Assembly: GCF_007896895.1 (NCBI RefSeq)
Contig: NZ_VOGW01000177.1
Span: 10,002 to 74,001, forward strand
Direction: 5' to 3'
Source: Streptomyces misionensis
Lineage (GTDB): Bacteria > Actinomycetota > Actinomycetes > Streptomycetales > Streptomycetaceae
Length of the DNA stretch: 64,000 nucleotides
The notes beneath the pieces were generated by a model that had not been told where the DNA came from, ran no database searches, and saw only the letters and a list, made by a program, of their open reading frames with translations. This document shows positions 50,811 through 61,995 of this stretch, piece after piece; within the stretch, counting starts at the first letter, position 1, and each line of letters opens with the position of its first letter. Made by a program: the position numbers and the translations under genes.

Positions 50811-52487
50811 ATGCGACTCGTCATGACCGAACCGGTCGAGAAGATGGAGCGCCCGTACGCCCGGCGCTGGTGGGCGCTGCTGGTGCTCTGCCTGAGCCTG
50901 CTGATCATCGTGATGGCCAACACCGCCCTCACGGTCGCGGCGCCCGACATGACGAAGGACCTCGGGCTCTCCAGCGCCGACCTCCAGTGGGTGATCGACG
51001 GCTACACCGTCCCCTACGCGGCGCTGATGCTGCTGCTCGGGGCGATCGGCGACAAGTACAGCCGGCGCGGGGCGCTCGTGCTCGGCCTGCTCGTCTTCGG
51101 CGGCGGCGCCGTCTTCGGCTACCTCGCCGACAGCGCCGCGACCGTGATCGCCGCCCGCGCGGTGATGGGCGTCGGCGCGGCGCTGATCATGCCGGCCACG
51201 CTGTCGCTGCTCGCGGCGACCTTCCCGCGGGCCGAACGGGCCAAGGCGATCACGCTGTGGACCGCCACCGCCGGCCTCGCCATCGCCGCCGGACCGGTGG
51301 TCGCCGGCGCCCTGCTGCGCAACCACGGCTGGTCCTCGACGTTCCTGATCAACGTGCCGATCGCGGCCGTGGCCCTGGTCGCCGCCTTCGTCCTGGTCCC
51401 GCCGTCCAAGGCCGGCCACCACGACCGCATCGACTACGTGGGCGGCCTGCTGTCCGTGCTCTGGACCGGCGCGCTCGTCTACATGATCATCCAGGGCCCG
51501 CACTTCGGCTGGGGCGCCAAGGCCGTCACGGCCGCCGTGATCGCGGGCGCCGGACTGATCGCGTTCGTGCTGTGGGAGCTGCGCCACCCGCGTCCGATCC
51601 TGGACGTCCGCCGCTTCGCGCACCGCCGCTTCGCCGGCTCCAACCTGGCCGTCGCCCTGTTCTTCCTGGCCGTCTTCGGCGCGTTCTACTTCCTCACCCA
51701 GCACCTCCAGTTCGTCCTCGGCTACGACGCCCTCCAGACCGGCGTGCGGATGCTGCCGCTGGCCGGCGCGGTCTTCGTCGGCTCCGCCCTGACCGGCTGG
51801 CTCACCCCGCGCACCGGCATGAAGTGGACGGTCAGCGCGGGCATGGTCCTCGGCACGGTGGCGCTGGCCCTGCTCACCCGGGTGGACGCGGGCTCCACGT
51901 ACGGCGACTTCCTGGCCCCGCTGATCATCCTCGGCCTCGCCATCGGCCTCGCCCTCTCGCCCTGCACCGACGCGATCATGGGCGCCTTCCCGGAGTCCGA
52001 GCTGGGCGTCGGCGGCGCGGTCAACGACACCTCGCTGGAACTGGGCGGCTCGCTCGGCATCGCCATCCTCGGCTCGCTGCTCGCGACGTCGTACGGCAAC
52101 CACCTCGGCGACGCCACGGCCGGCAGCAAGCTCCCGCCGAGCGCCCTCGACACCGCCCGGGACTCGGTCGGCGCCGGGTACGCCGTCGCGCAGGGCATCG
52201 CCGACAAGGCGCACCAGGTCGCCGCGCAGGCCGCCCACGCGAGCAGCCCCCAGCAGGCCGCCCAGCTCAAGCAGCAGGCCGGTGAACTCGCGGCGGGCGC
52301 CCGCCAGATGGCCGACGCGGTCGGCTCGTCCTTCTCCGACGCCGTCGCCCACACCAGCCTCGTCGGCGCGGTCGTGCTCGGCGTCGGCACGGTCCTGGTC
52401 GCCCTCCTGCTGCCGCGCCGCGCCGGCGCGGAGGCGGCGGAGGTGAAGGAGACGGAGAAGGAGCCGGCGGACACCTCGGCTCGCTGA
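50811..52487 (+). CDS. DHA2-family (14-TM) MFS drug transporter
   Basis: A 558-residue antiporter of the EmrB/QacA class. Motif A is LLLGAIGDKYSRRGALVLG, motif C-like glycines are in TATAGLAIAAGPVVAGALL, and there are about 14 helices. The extracellular loop of about 110 residues before the last helix is Ala/Gln-rich with predicted helical character (AHASSPQQAAQLKQQAGELA), which is long for the family. GAGGAAGGC precedes the ATG at 50811; a second Met (50823) is possible. Confidence 0.88.
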   Translation: MRLVMTEPVEKMERPYARRWWALLVLCLSLLIIVMANTALTVAAPDMTKDLGLSSADLQWVIDGYTVPYAALMLLLGAIGDKYSRRGALVLGLLVFGGGAVFGYLADSAATVIAARAVMGVGAALIMPATLSLLAATFPRAERAKAITLWTATAGLAIAAGPVVAGALLRNHGWSSTFLINVPIAAVALVAAFVLVPPSKAGHHDRIDYVGGLLSVLWTGALVYMIIQGPHFGWGAKAVTAAVIAGAGLIAFVLWELRHPRPILDVRRFAHRRFAGSNLAVALFFLAVFGAFYFLTQHLQFVLGYDALQTGVRMLPLAGAVFVGSALTGWLTPRTGMKWTVSAGMVLGTVALALLTRVDAGSTYGDFLAPLIILGLAIGLALSPCTDAIMGAFPESELGVGGAVNDTSLELGGSLGIAILGSLLATSYGNHLGDATAGSKLPPSALDTARDSVGAGYAVAQGIADKAHQVAAQAAHASSPQQAAQLKQQAGELAAGARQMADAVGSSFSDAVAHTSLVGAVVLGVGTVLVALLLPRRAGAEAAEVKETEKEPADTSAR

Positions 52488-52581
52488 GGTCTTCTCACCC
52501 GCATCGATTAACGTGCCGTTCCGGACCGACCGGAACGGCACGCCGGTGCGTGGCGTCAGGAAGAGCATGGAGGCACGGGGG

Positions 52582-53346
52582 ATGAAGATCGACTGGGACC
52601 GGCGCACCTGCGCCCGCAAGGGGCACGTGACCTACGCGCCCGACGACCCCCGGCTGCGGGTGCGGCTGCACGCGCGGACCGGGCTCGGGGACGTCTGGCG
52701 CTGTCTGCGCTGCGGAGACTTCGTGCTCGGCGAGCCGCAGGGCTCGGGGCCCGCCGAGGACGCGCCGCTGGTGCCGCGCGGCAAGGTGCTGCGGGACCTG
52801 TTCATCCTGCGCTTCCTCGCGGTCGAGCGGGCCGTGCGCGGGGTGTTCATCGTGCTGGTCGCGGTGGCGGTGTGGAAGTTCAGCAACAGCCAGGACGCGG
52901 TACGGCGGCTGTTCAACGAGTACCTGACCGTCCTGCGCCCGGTCTTCCGCCACTTCCACTACGACCTCGACCACTCGCCCGTGGTCGGCTCCATACAGAA
53001 GGCCTTCGGCTACCGGCACTCCACGCTGCTCCTGGTCGCCGGCGTGCTCCTCGCCTACGCCCTGATCGAACTGGTCGAGGCGGTCGGCCTGTGGCGCGCC
53101 AAGCGCTGGGCGGAATACCTCACGGTCGTCGCCACGGCCGCGTTCCTCCCGCTGGAGATCTACGAGCTGACGGAGAAGATCAGCTACCTCAAGATCGCCA
53201 CCCTCACCCTCAACATCCTCGCCGTCCTCTACATCGCCCTCGCCAAACGCCTGTTCGGCCTGCGCGGCGGCCGCCGCAAATTCGACGAGGAACGCCACAG
53301 CGCGTCCCTGCTGGAGGTGGAGGAGTCGGCGGGGGTGCTGGTCTGA
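52582..53346 (+). CDS. DUF2127 membrane protein with zinc-ribbon-like N-terminus
   Basis: A 254-residue protein. The N-terminal soluble part has Cys in RTCARKGH and a CLRC pair (WRCLRCGDFV), a possible metal site. DUF2127 follows, with about four hydrophobic helices from VERAVRGVFIVLVAVAVW to IATLTLNILAVLYIALAKRLF. GGAGG lies eight bases before the ATG at 52582, so the longer upstream frame is not used. Function is unknown. Confidence 0.78.
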   Translation: MKIDWDRRTCARKGHVTYAPDDPRLRVRLHARTGLGDVWRCLRCGDFVLGEPQGSGPAEDAPLVPRGKVLRDLFILRFLAVERAVRGVFIVLVAVAVWKFSNSQDAVRRLFNEYLTVLRPVFRHFHYDLDHSPVVGSIQKAFGYRHSTLLLVAGVLLAYALIELVEAVGLWRAKRWAEYLTVVATAAFLPLEIYELTEKISYLKIATLTLNILAVLYIALAKRLFGLRGGRRKFDEERHSASLLEVEESAGVLV

Positions 53347-53357
53347 CGTCCGGCCGC

Positions 53358-53388
53358 TTGCCTTGACCCCGGCGTCAACGCCTACCGT
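53358..53388 (+). promoter_or_regulatory. MerR-type promoter with elongated spacer
   Basis: TTGCCT (53358-53363) and TACCGT (53383-53388) are 19 bp apart, the over-long spacing MerR activators correct by DNA distortion. The spacer holds TTGAC-CCCGGC-GTCAA (53363-53378). The ATG at 53396 lies 8 bases past the -10 box, so the transcript is probably leaderless. Confidence 0.6.
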
Positions 53389-53395
53389 CACGGAC

Positions 53396-53824
53396 ATGCG
53401 AATCGGCGAGCTGGCCGCCCGGGCCGGGACCACGACGCGTGCCCTGCGTTACTACGAGGCGCGCGGGCTGCTTCCGGCGCGGCGCGACGAGAAGGGCCAT
53501 CGGAGTTACGACGAGGACGACCTCCGACTCCTGCGGCAGATCCGGGTGCTCCAGGACTTCGGGTTCGAGCTGGAGGAGACGCGGCCGTTCGTGGAGTGTC
53601 TGCGGGCGGGGCATCCGCAGGGCGACGCGTGTCCCGCGTCGCTCGTGGTCTACCGGCGCAAGCTCGCGGAGCTGGACGCGCTGATCGGGCAGCTGACGGC
53701 GGTGCGGGAGACGGTCGCGGGGCAGTTGCGCCGGGCCGAGCGGGCCCGGGACGAGCTGGCCGCCGAGGCATCGGCTCCGGGGGGTCCGGAGCCCGTGTGC
53801 GAACTGGGAGGGCAGCGGTTGTGA
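53396..53824 (+). CDS. MerR-family regulator
   Basis: A 142-residue regulator. The N-terminal HTH is MRIGELAARAGTTTRALRYYEARGLL, followed by a dimerisation helix. Cysteines are Cys64-type in VECLRAG, then DACPAS and the near-terminal PVCELGG. This pattern is compatible with thiol or metal sensing but is not a canonical SoxR cluster. The GTGA overlap couples it to a thioredoxin gene, suggesting redox control of that gene. Confidence 0.88.
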   Translation: MRIGELAARAGTTTRALRYYEARGLLPARRDEKGHRSYDEDDLRLLRQIRVLQDFGFELEETRPFVECLRAGHPQGDACPASLVVYRRKLAELDALIGQLTAVRETVAGQLRRAERARDELAAEASAPGGPEPVCELGGQRL

Positions 53825-54153
53825 GTGTGACGAGCGGGTTGACCGAGGTGACCGACGCCGACTTCGAGACGGAGGTGCTCGGCGCCGAGCTGCCGGTGCT
53901 GGTGCAGTTCACGGCCGAGTGGTGCGGGCCGTGCCGGCAGCTGGCGCCGGTGCTGAGGGACATCGCCGCCGAGGAGGGCGACCGGCTGAAGGTCGTACAG
54001 GTGGACGTGGACCGCAGTCCGCGGACCACCATGGCCCACGGGGTGCTGGCGACGCCCACGCTCATGGTCTTCCGCGGCGGCGAGCCGGTGCGGTCGATGG
54101 TGGGGGCGCGGGCGAAGCGGCGGCTGCTCGCGGAGCTGGCCGACGCGCTGTAA
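53821..54153 (+). CDS. trxA: Thioredoxin
   Basis: A 110-residue thioredoxin with the active site WCGPC (Cys35, Cys38) and cis-Pro in ATPTLMVF. It is a cytosolic disulfide reductant. The GTG overlaps the MerR stop, so both are made from one message and both are likely under the MerR promoter. The symbol is a family name only; Streptomyces has several thioredoxins. Confidence 0.9.
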   Translation: MSVTSGLTEVTDADFETEVLGAELPVLVQFTAEWCGPCRQLAPVLRDIAAEEGDRLKVVQVDVDRSPRTTMAHGVLATPTLMVFRGGEPVRSMVGARAKRRLLAELADAL

Positions 54154-54171
54154 AGCGGGCCGAGAGACGGA

Positions 54172-54205
54172 GAAATCCCCCGGGCAATTGCGCCCGGGGG
54201 ATTTC
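54172..54205 (+). terminator. Strong intrinsic terminator after the thioredoxin gene
   Basis: A perfect 14-bp stem (GAAATCCCCCGGGC and its complement) with a 6-base loop, followed by TTTG. Confidence 0.85.
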
Positions 54206-54223
54206 TTTGCGTATATTCGGTGG

Positions 54224-54253
54224 TTCGTGACTTCCTGGTCGCAGGGTCACGAA
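54224..54253 (+). promoter_or_regulatory. Inverted repeat upstream of helD
   Basis: TTCGTGAC (54224-54231) and GTCACGAA (54246-54253) flank a 14-base spacer in an AT-rich stretch. It lies 39 bases upstream of the TTG start and may be an operator or leader hairpin. I could not recognise a rifamycin-associated element here. Confidence 0.5.
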
Positions 54254-54291
54254 AAGCTTTGTGGGCACAGTATATCCGGGCGGGAGCGGAA

Positions 54292-56547
54292 TTGTCAAAC
54301 ACCGAATTTCCAGACGATGAATTGCGCCGCGAACAGGAATTCATCGACGGACTGTACGCGCGCGTGGACGTGCTGCGCGGTGAGGCCGAGGCCTCGGTCG
54401 GGGACGCGCTCGCGCAGGGCGACAAGCCCATGCAGGCCCGGCTGGAGCGGGACATCCTGGTCGCCGAGCGGTCCGGGCTGCTCGCCGCGCTGAACGCCGT
54501 GGACGGATCGCTGTGCTTCGGCCGCATCGATCTCGCCGACGGCGCGAGCCACCACATCGGGCGGATCGGGCTGCGGAAGGACGACGCCGAGCACACCCCG
54601 GTGCTGGTCGACTGGCGGGCCGCGGTCGCCCGGCCGTTCTACCTGGCCACCGGGCACACCCCGATGGGGCTGCGGCGGCGCCGCCACATCGCCACCGAGG
54701 GCCGCACCGTCACCGCCCTGCACGACGAGATCCTGGACCTCGGCGACGCCACCCGCACCGGGCACGAGGACCACAACGGCGACGCCGTGCTGCTGGCCGC
54801 GCTGAACTCGGCGCGCACCGGCCGGATGGGCGACATCGTGCGGACCATCCAGGCCGACCAGGACCGCATCATCCGGGCACCGCACCGGGGCGTGCTGGTG
54901 GTCGAGGGCGGCCCCGGCACCGGCAAGACCGCCGTGGCCCTGCACCGGGCGGCGTACCTGCTCTACGAGCACCGGGAGCTGCTGGCCCGCCGGGCCGTGC
55001 TGATCGTCGGGCCCAACCCGGCCTTCCTCGGCTACATCGGCGAGGTGCTGCCCTCCCTCGGCGAGACCGGTGTGCTGCTGGCCACGGTCGGCGAGCTGTT
55101 CCCCGGGGTGAAGGCCACCGCCGCCGACACCCCGGAGGCGGCCGCCGTCAAGGGCGGCGCCGCGATGGCCGACGTGCTCGCCGCGGTGGTCCGCGACCGG
55201 CAGGCGCTGCCCGACCCGGTCATCGCGATCGAGCACGACCGCGAGGTGCTGATGCTGGACGACGGCCTGGTGAGCGTCGCCCGCGAGCGCACCCGGGCCG
55301 CGAAGCTGCCGCACAACGCGGCCCGCGAGCACTTCGAGGGCCACATCCTCAACACCCTCACCGAGCTGTACGCCGAGCGGGTCGGCACCGACCCGTACGA
55401 CGGCGGCAGCCTGCTGGACGCCGCCGACATCACCCAGATCCGCGACGAACTCGCGGAGAACCCCGAGGTCTGGGACGCCATCGACCGGCTGTGGCCCCGC
55501 ATCACCCCGCAGCGGCTGGTCGCCGACTTCCTGGCCGAGCCCGAGGGGTACCTCTCCGACGAGGACGCCGCCGCGATCCGCCGCCCGGTGACCCGCGCGT
55601 GGACCGTCGCCGACGTGCCGCTGCTCGACGAGGCCGCCGAACTCCTCGGCGAGGACGACCGGCCGGCCCGCTCCCGCGCGGAGCAGGAGCGCGAGACGCA
55701 GATCGCGTACGCGCAGGGCGTGCTGGACGTGTCGTACGCCTCGCGGACCTACGAGTTCGACGACAAGGAGGACGAGGAGTCGGAGGTGCTGTCCGCGCAC
55801 GACATCATCGACGCCGAGCGGTTCGCCGAGCGGCAGGAGGAGGGCGACCACCGCAGCGCGGCCGAGCGGGCCGCCGCCGACCGGACCTGGGCGTTCGGGC
55901 ACATCATCGTGGACGAGGCGCAGGAGCTGTCGCCGATGGCCTGGCGGCTGCTGATGCGGCGCTGCCCGACCCGCTCCATGACCCTGGTCGGCGACCCCGC
56001 GCAGACCGCGGAGGCGGCCGGTGTCGGTTCCTGGGCGAAGATCCTCGCCCCGTACGTCGAGGACCGCTACGAGCACACGCGCCTCGGCGTCAACTACCGC
56101 ACCCCGTCCGAGATCATGGACCTCGCCGCGGCCGTGGTCCGGGCCGAGGACCCCGGGTTCCGGCCGCCGAGTTCGGTGCGCTCCACGGGCGTACGGCCCT
56201 GGGTGCGCCGGGCCGACGACGACCTGCCCGGCGCGGTGGCCAAGGCGGTCGCCGAACTCGCCCCGGCGGAGGGCCGCCTGGCGGTCATCGCCCCGCGCCG
56301 CCTGCACCGGGCCGTCGCCGCCCGCCTCGACGGCGTCACGGCCGGCGCGGAACCCGACCTCACCCGGGCGGTCGTCCTGCTGGACCCCCGCCAGTCCAAG
56401 GGGCTGGAGTTCGACTCGGTCCTGGTGGTCGAGCCGGGCGAGTACGGCACCAGCGACCTCTACGTGGCCCTGACCCGGGCGACCCAGCGGCTGGGGGTGC
56501 TGTACACCGGCGAGCCGCCGGCGGCCCTGGCCGGGCAGCCCGGGTAG
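54292..56547 (+). CDS. helD: HelD/HelR-type RNA polymerase-recycling ATPase
   Basis: A 751-residue UvrD/Rep-like motor that binds RNA polymerase and removes it from stalled complexes; Streptomyces relatives (HelR) also displace rifampicin. The N-terminal coiled coil (DELRREQEFIDGLYARVDVLRGEAE) is the secondary-channel arm. Walker A GGPGTGKT is at residues 206-213, Walker B is in IIVDEAQELSPMAW, and the C-terminal motor has QSKGLEFDSVLVVEPGEYG and LYVALTRATQRL. The TTG at 54292 is chosen because GGGAGCGGA lies just upstream and upstream codons lack a ribosome site. TTG starts are uncommon here. Confidence 0.88.
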   Translation: MSNTEFPDDELRREQEFIDGLYARVDVLRGEAEASVGDALAQGDKPMQARLERDILVAERSGLLAALNAVDGSLCFGRIDLADGASHHIGRIGLRKDDAEHTPVLVDWRAAVARPFYLATGHTPMGLRRRRHIATEGRTVTALHDEILDLGDATRTGHEDHNGDAVLLAALNSARTGRMGDIVRTIQADQDRIIRAPHRGVLVVEGGPGTGKTAVALHRAAYLLYEHRELLARRAVLIVGPNPAFLGYIGEVLPSLGETGVLLATVGELFPGVKATAADTPEAAAVKGGAAMADVLAAVVRDRQALPDPVIAIEHDREVLMLDDGLVSVARERTRAAKLPHNAAREHFEGHILNTLTELYAERVGTDPYDGGSLLDAADITQIRDELAENPEVWDAIDRLWPRITPQRLVADFLAEPEGYLSDEDAAAIRRPVTRAWTVADVPLLDEAAELLGEDDRPARSRAEQERETQIAYAQGVLDVSYASRTYEFDDKEDEESEVLSAHDIIDAERFAERQEEGDHRSAAERAAADRTWAFGHIIVDEAQELSPMAWRLLMRRCPTRSMTLVGDPAQTAEAAGVGSWAKILAPYVEDRYEHTRLGVNYRTPSEIMDLAAAVVRAEDPGFRPPSSVRSTGVRPWVRRADDDLPGAVAKAVAELAPAEGRLAVIAPRRLHRAVAARLDGVTAGAEPDLTRAVVLLDPRQSKGLEFDSVLVVEPGEYGTSDLYVALTRATQRLGVLYTGEPPAALAGQPG

Positions 56548-56563
56548 CGGGCCCGGCGTCCGA

Positions 56564-56604
56564 GGCCGAGCGCTTTGGAGCGGCGTGCTCCGGGGCGCTC
56601 GGCC
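56564..56604. terminator. Cruciform terminator between helD and glgB
   Basis: GGCCGAGCGC and its complement make a 10-bp outer stem. A 5-bp inner hairpin (GGAGC/GCTCC) sits inside. It separates converging genes. Confidence 0.7.
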
Positions 56605-56605
56605 G

Positions 56606-58807
56606 TCAGGCCGGCCGCAGCCACACCGTGGCCGAGGGGGGCAGGGTCAGGCGGACGGAGGCCGGGTGGCCGTGGGCGGCCCGGGGCTCCGCCTTCAGCG
56701 GCCCCGGGTTGGTCACGCCGCTCCCGCCGTAGCGTCCGGCGTCCGTGTTCAGCATCTCCGACCACGCCGGGACGTCGTCCGGGACGCCGATCGCGTAGTC
56801 GGGGCGGGGCACCGGGGAGAAGTGGCAGACGACGAGGACGGGGGCGCCGGCGGGGGAGAGGCGGAGGAAGGCGAGGACGTTGTCGTCGGCCGCGTCGCCG
56901 GTGATCCACCGGAAACCGGACGGATCGGTGTCCCGCTGCCACAGGGCCGGAGTCGTGCGGTAGCGGGCGTTGAGATCGCGCACGAGGTCGCGGACGCCCC
57001 GGTGGTCGGGCTCGGCGGGGTAGGACGGATCGAGGAGCCACCAGTCGGGGCCGTGCGCCTCGGACCACTCGGCGCCCTGCGCGAACTCCTGCCCCATGAA
57101 CAGGAGTTGCTTGCCCGGGTGGGCCCACATGAAGCCCAGGTAGGCACGCAGGTCCGCGCGTTGCCGCCACCAGTCGCCCGGCATCTTGGAGACCAGGGAC
57201 CGCTTGCCGTGCACCACCTCGTCGTGGGAGACCGGCAGGACGTAGTTCTCGCTGTACGCGTACATCATCGAGAAGGTCATCTCGTGGTGGTGGTACGCGC
57301 GGTGCACCGGGTCGTGGGACATGTACTGGAGCGAGTCGTGCATCCAGCCCATGTTCCACTTCAGCCCGAACCCCAGCCCGCCGCTGTCGGTCGGCCGGGT
57401 CACGCCCTCCCAGGCGGTGGACTCCTCGGCGACGGTCACCACGCCCGGGCAGCGCCGGTACACGGTGGCGTTCATCTCCTGGAGGAAGGCCACCGCGTCC
57501 AGGTTCTCCCGGCCGCCGTGCTCGTTCGGCGTCCACCGGCCCGGCTCGCGCGAGTAGTCCAGGTAGAGCATGGAGGCCACCGCGTCCACCCGCAGGCCGT
57601 CCACATGGAACTCCTCGCACCAGTAGACGGCGTTCGCCACCAGGAAGTTGCGCACCTCGCGCCGGCCCAGGTCGAACTCCAGCGTGCCCCAGTCGGGGTG
57701 CGCGGCCCGCAGCGGATCGGGGTGCTCGTACAGCGGACGCCCGTCGAACTCGGCCAGCGCCCACTCGTCGCGCGGGAAGTGGGCCGGCACCCAGTCCACC
57801 AGCACCCCGATGCCGGCCTGGTGCAGCCGGTCCACCAGGTACTTGAAGTCGTCCGGGGTGCCCAGGCGGGCCGTCGGCGCGTAGTAGCCGGTGACCTGGT
57901 AGCCCCACGAGCCGCCGAAGGGGTGCTCCGCGACCGGCATCAGCTCCACATGGGTGAACCCCATCTCCGTGACGTACGCGGGCAGTTGCTCCGCGAGGTC
58001 CCGGTAGGTCAGGCCGGGGCGCCAGGACGGCAGATGGACCTCGTAGACCGAGAACGGCGCCTCGTGCACCGGGGTGTCCCCCCGGTGGGCCATCCACTCC
58101 GCGTCGTCCCACACATGGTGCGAGACGTCGACGACCGACGCCGTGGCCGGCGGGACCTCGGTGCGGCGGGCCAGCGGGTCGGCGCGCAGGGTCCGGGAGC
58201 CGTCGGGCCGGGTGATCTCGAACTTGTACAGCTCGCCCTCGCCGATCCCCGGCACGAACAGCTCCCAGACCCCGGAGGAACCCAGCGAACGCATCGGGAA
58301 GCCGGTGCCGTCCCAGAAGTCGAAGTCCCCGGCGACCCGCACCCCCCGGGCGTCGGGCGCCCACACCGTGAACCGGGTGCCCGTCACCCCCTGGTGGGTC
58401 AGGACACGGGCGCCGAGGGCCCGCCACAGCTGCTCGTGCCGGCCCTCGCCGATCAGATGCAGGTCCAGCTCGCCGAGGGTGGGCAGGAAACGGTAGGCGT
58501 CCTCCGTCTCGTGCACGACGCCGTCGTACACCACCCGCAGCCGGTAGGCGGCCGGTACCGCGGACAGCGGGACCAGGCCGGAGAAGAAGCCGTCGCCGTC
58601 GCCGCGCAGTTCGGCGTGCAGGTCGCCGGTGACGACGGTGACCGAGCGGGCGCCCGGGCGCAGCGCCCGGAACACCACGCCGCCGGGCGCCGGATGGGCG
58701 CCCAGGACGGCGTGCGGGTCGTGGTGGGTGCCGTGCAGCAGCCGGTCGCGGTCCCCGGCCTCCCAGGGCGCGGCGGTCCCGGCGGATACGTGCTTCTTCG
58801 ACGTCAC
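56606..58807 (-). CDS. glgB: 1,4-alpha-glucan branching enzyme
   Basis: A 733-residue GH13 enzyme adding alpha-1,6 branches to GlgE-made glucan. Two N-terminal beta modules precede the barrel. The catalytic Asp lies in [13 protein letters not shown], the Glu in [11 protein letters not shown] and the Asp in [12 protein letters not shown]. The GTG start at 58807 fits the conserved length. It is the last gene of the GlgE operon. Confidence 0.94.
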   Translation of the reverse strand: MTSKKHVSAGTAAPWEAGDRDRLLHGTHHDPHAVLGAHPAPGGVVFRALRPGARSVTVVTGDLHAELRGDGDGFFSGLVPLSAVPAAYRLRVVYDGVVHETEDAYRFLPTLGELDLHLIGEGRHEQLWRALGARVLTHQGVTGTRFTVWAPDARGVRVAGDFDFWDGTGFPMRSLGSSGVWELFVPGIGEGELYKFEITRPDGSRTLRADPLARRTEVPPATASVVDVSHHVWDDAEWMAHRGDTPVHEAPFSVYEVHLPSWRPGLTYRDLAEQLPAYVTEMGFTHVELMPVAEHPFGGSWGYQVTGYYAPTARLGTPDDFKYLVDRLHQAGIGVLVDWVPAHFPRDEWALAEFDGRPLYEHPDPLRAAHPDWGTLEFDLGRREVRNFLVANAVYWCEEFHVDGLRVDAVASMLYLDYSREPGRWTPNEHGGRENLDAVAFLQEMNATVYRRCPGVVTVAEESTAWEGVTRPTDSGGLGFGLKWNMGWMHDSLQYMSHDPVHRAYHHHEMTFSMMYAYSENYVLPVSHDEVVHGKRSLVSKMPGDWWRQRADLRAYLGFMWAHPGKQLLFMGQEFAQGAEWSEAHGPDWWLLDPSYPAEPDHRGVRDLVRDLNARYRTTPALWQRDTDPSGFRWITGDAADDNVLAFLRLSPAGAPVLVVCHFSPVPRPDYAIGVPDDVPAWSEMLNTDAGRYGGSGVTNPGPLKAEPRAAHGHPASVRLTLPPSATVWLRPA

Positions 58808-58834
58808 GAGCGAGTCTCCCGGGCGTGGATCGGG

Positions 58835-60202
58835 TCAGTTCGGGTCGGACGCGGCGAGGCGGCGGACCGCCGACAGCGGCACGGGCAGCCAGTCGGGGCG
58901 GTGGCGGGCCTCGTACACCACTTCGTAGACGGCCTTGTCGGTCTCGTAGGCGCGCAGCATGACCGGATCGGTGCGCGGGTCGTGCCCGGTCACCTCCGCG
59001 TACCCGGAGCAGAAGGCGGCCCGGCAGTCGTGCGCCCAGCGCGGTGCGGGCGGGCTCGCGGAGCGGGCGGCGTAGTCGAAGGAGCGGAGCATCCCCGCGA
59101 CGTCCCGCACCGGCGGCTGCGGCAGCCGCCGCTCGGCCGGCGGCCGGGCCGGTTCCCCCTCGAAGTCGATCAGCGACCAGTCGCCGGACGGCGCGCGCAG
59201 GCACTGCCCGAGGTGCAGGTCCCCGTGCACCCGCTGCGCCGTCCAGGTCCGGCCCCCGGCCACCAGCTCGCCGAGCGCCGTGTACGCCGAGCGCAGCCCC
59301 TCCTCGTACGGCAGCAGCGCGGGCACCGCCTGGACGGCCGCCGCCAGCCGCTCGGTCATCCCCTGGACCAGCGGCCCCAGTTGGGCCGGACCGAGGGTGA
59401 CCGTCGGCAGGGCGCGGGCGAGCGCGGTGTGCACCTCGGCCGTGGCCCGGCCCAGCGCCCGCGCCTCGGGGGCGAAGTCCTCGCCCTTGGCCAGCCCGCG
59501 CAGCGCCAGCTCCCAGCCGTCGGCGGCACCGCTCACGAACGGCTGGAGCACCGCCAGCACGTACGGCTCCCCGTCCAGTTCGGTACGGAGCCACGCCGTC
59601 GGCGCGGGCACCCGGGGGCAGCCCTCGCGGGCCAGCGCCAGCGGCAGTTCCAGATCGGGGTTGATCCCGGGGACCACCCGGCGCAGCACCTTCAGGATGA
59701 ACGTGTCTCCGTACACCACCGAGGAGTTGGACTGCTCGGCGGCCAGCAACCGGGCCACCAGGTTCGGCCGTATCTCCCGGCGCGGGTCCCGCTCGAAGAC
59801 CAGCCCGCCGACGCGGGCCCGGGAGCGCAGGGCCTCCAGGAGCACTTCGGCGGGCCGGGGGTCGTGGAGGGCGTCGTACACCGTGTGTCCGGCGAGCGGG
59901 CCGCTGTCCACATGGCCGATCAGCGCGGGCGCCAGCCGGGGCGGCAGCGCCTCGCGCACGCCTATGAGGAGCTGGTAGCAGTGGCCGGGTTGCCGTCCCG
60001 GTGGCTGATGGACCCGCAGCAGGATGTGGTACAGACCCAACCGGCCGCCGGGCGGCAGGAGTGGGGTGACGGCCACCGGGGTGAACCCGGTGACCGGGCG
60101 GCCCTTGCCCGCGAACCAGCGCTGCCGGGGCAGCCAGGCGCGCAGCAAGGGGGCCAGTGAGTCGAGGGTGGTGCTCGTCGAAGGGGTGACCGCTTCCGTC
60201 AT
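58835..60202 (-). CDS. mak: Maltokinase (Pep2/Mak)
   Basis: A 455-residue kinase phosphorylating maltose to maltose 1-phosphate, the GlgE substrate. The N-terminal cap starts LAPLLRAWLPRQRWFAGKGRP. The kinase core has RVHGDLHLGQCLR (catalytic loop) and SLIDFEGEPARP (metal-binding Asp). Its ATG at 60202 follows AAAGGACGTGACGCCC. The gene lies between treS and glgB in the standard order. Confidence 0.93.
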   Translation of the reverse strand: MTEAVTPSTSTTLDSLAPLLRAWLPRQRWFAGKGRPVTGFTPVAVTPLLPPGGRLGLYHILLRVHQPPGRQPGHCYQLLIGVREALPPRLAPALIGHVDSGPLAGHTVYDALHDPRPAEVLLEALRSRARVGGLVFERDPRREIRPNLVARLLAAEQSNSSVVYGDTFILKVLRRVVPGINPDLELPLALAREGCPRVPAPTAWLRTELDGEPYVLAVLQPFVSGAADGWELALRGLAKGEDFAPEARALGRATAEVHTALARALPTVTLGPAQLGPLVQGMTERLAAAVQAVPALLPYEEGLRSAYTALGELVAGGRTWTAQRVHGDLHLGQCLRAPSGDWSLIDFEGEPARPPAERRLPQPPVRDVAGMLRSFDYAARSASPPAPRWAHDCRAAFCSGYAEVTGHDPRTDPVMLRAYETDKAVYEVVYEARHRPDWLPVPLSAVRRLAASDPN

Positions 60203-60294
60203 GGGCGTCACGTCCTTTCCCCGGGTCGTCGGGGTGTCACTGTCGCGTGCCCGGGGCGGGGCGAGGGAAACGCCCCGCGGCGCGAGCGGTGGGA

Positions 60295-61991
<1,697 letters not shown>

Positions 61992-61995
<4 letters not shown>

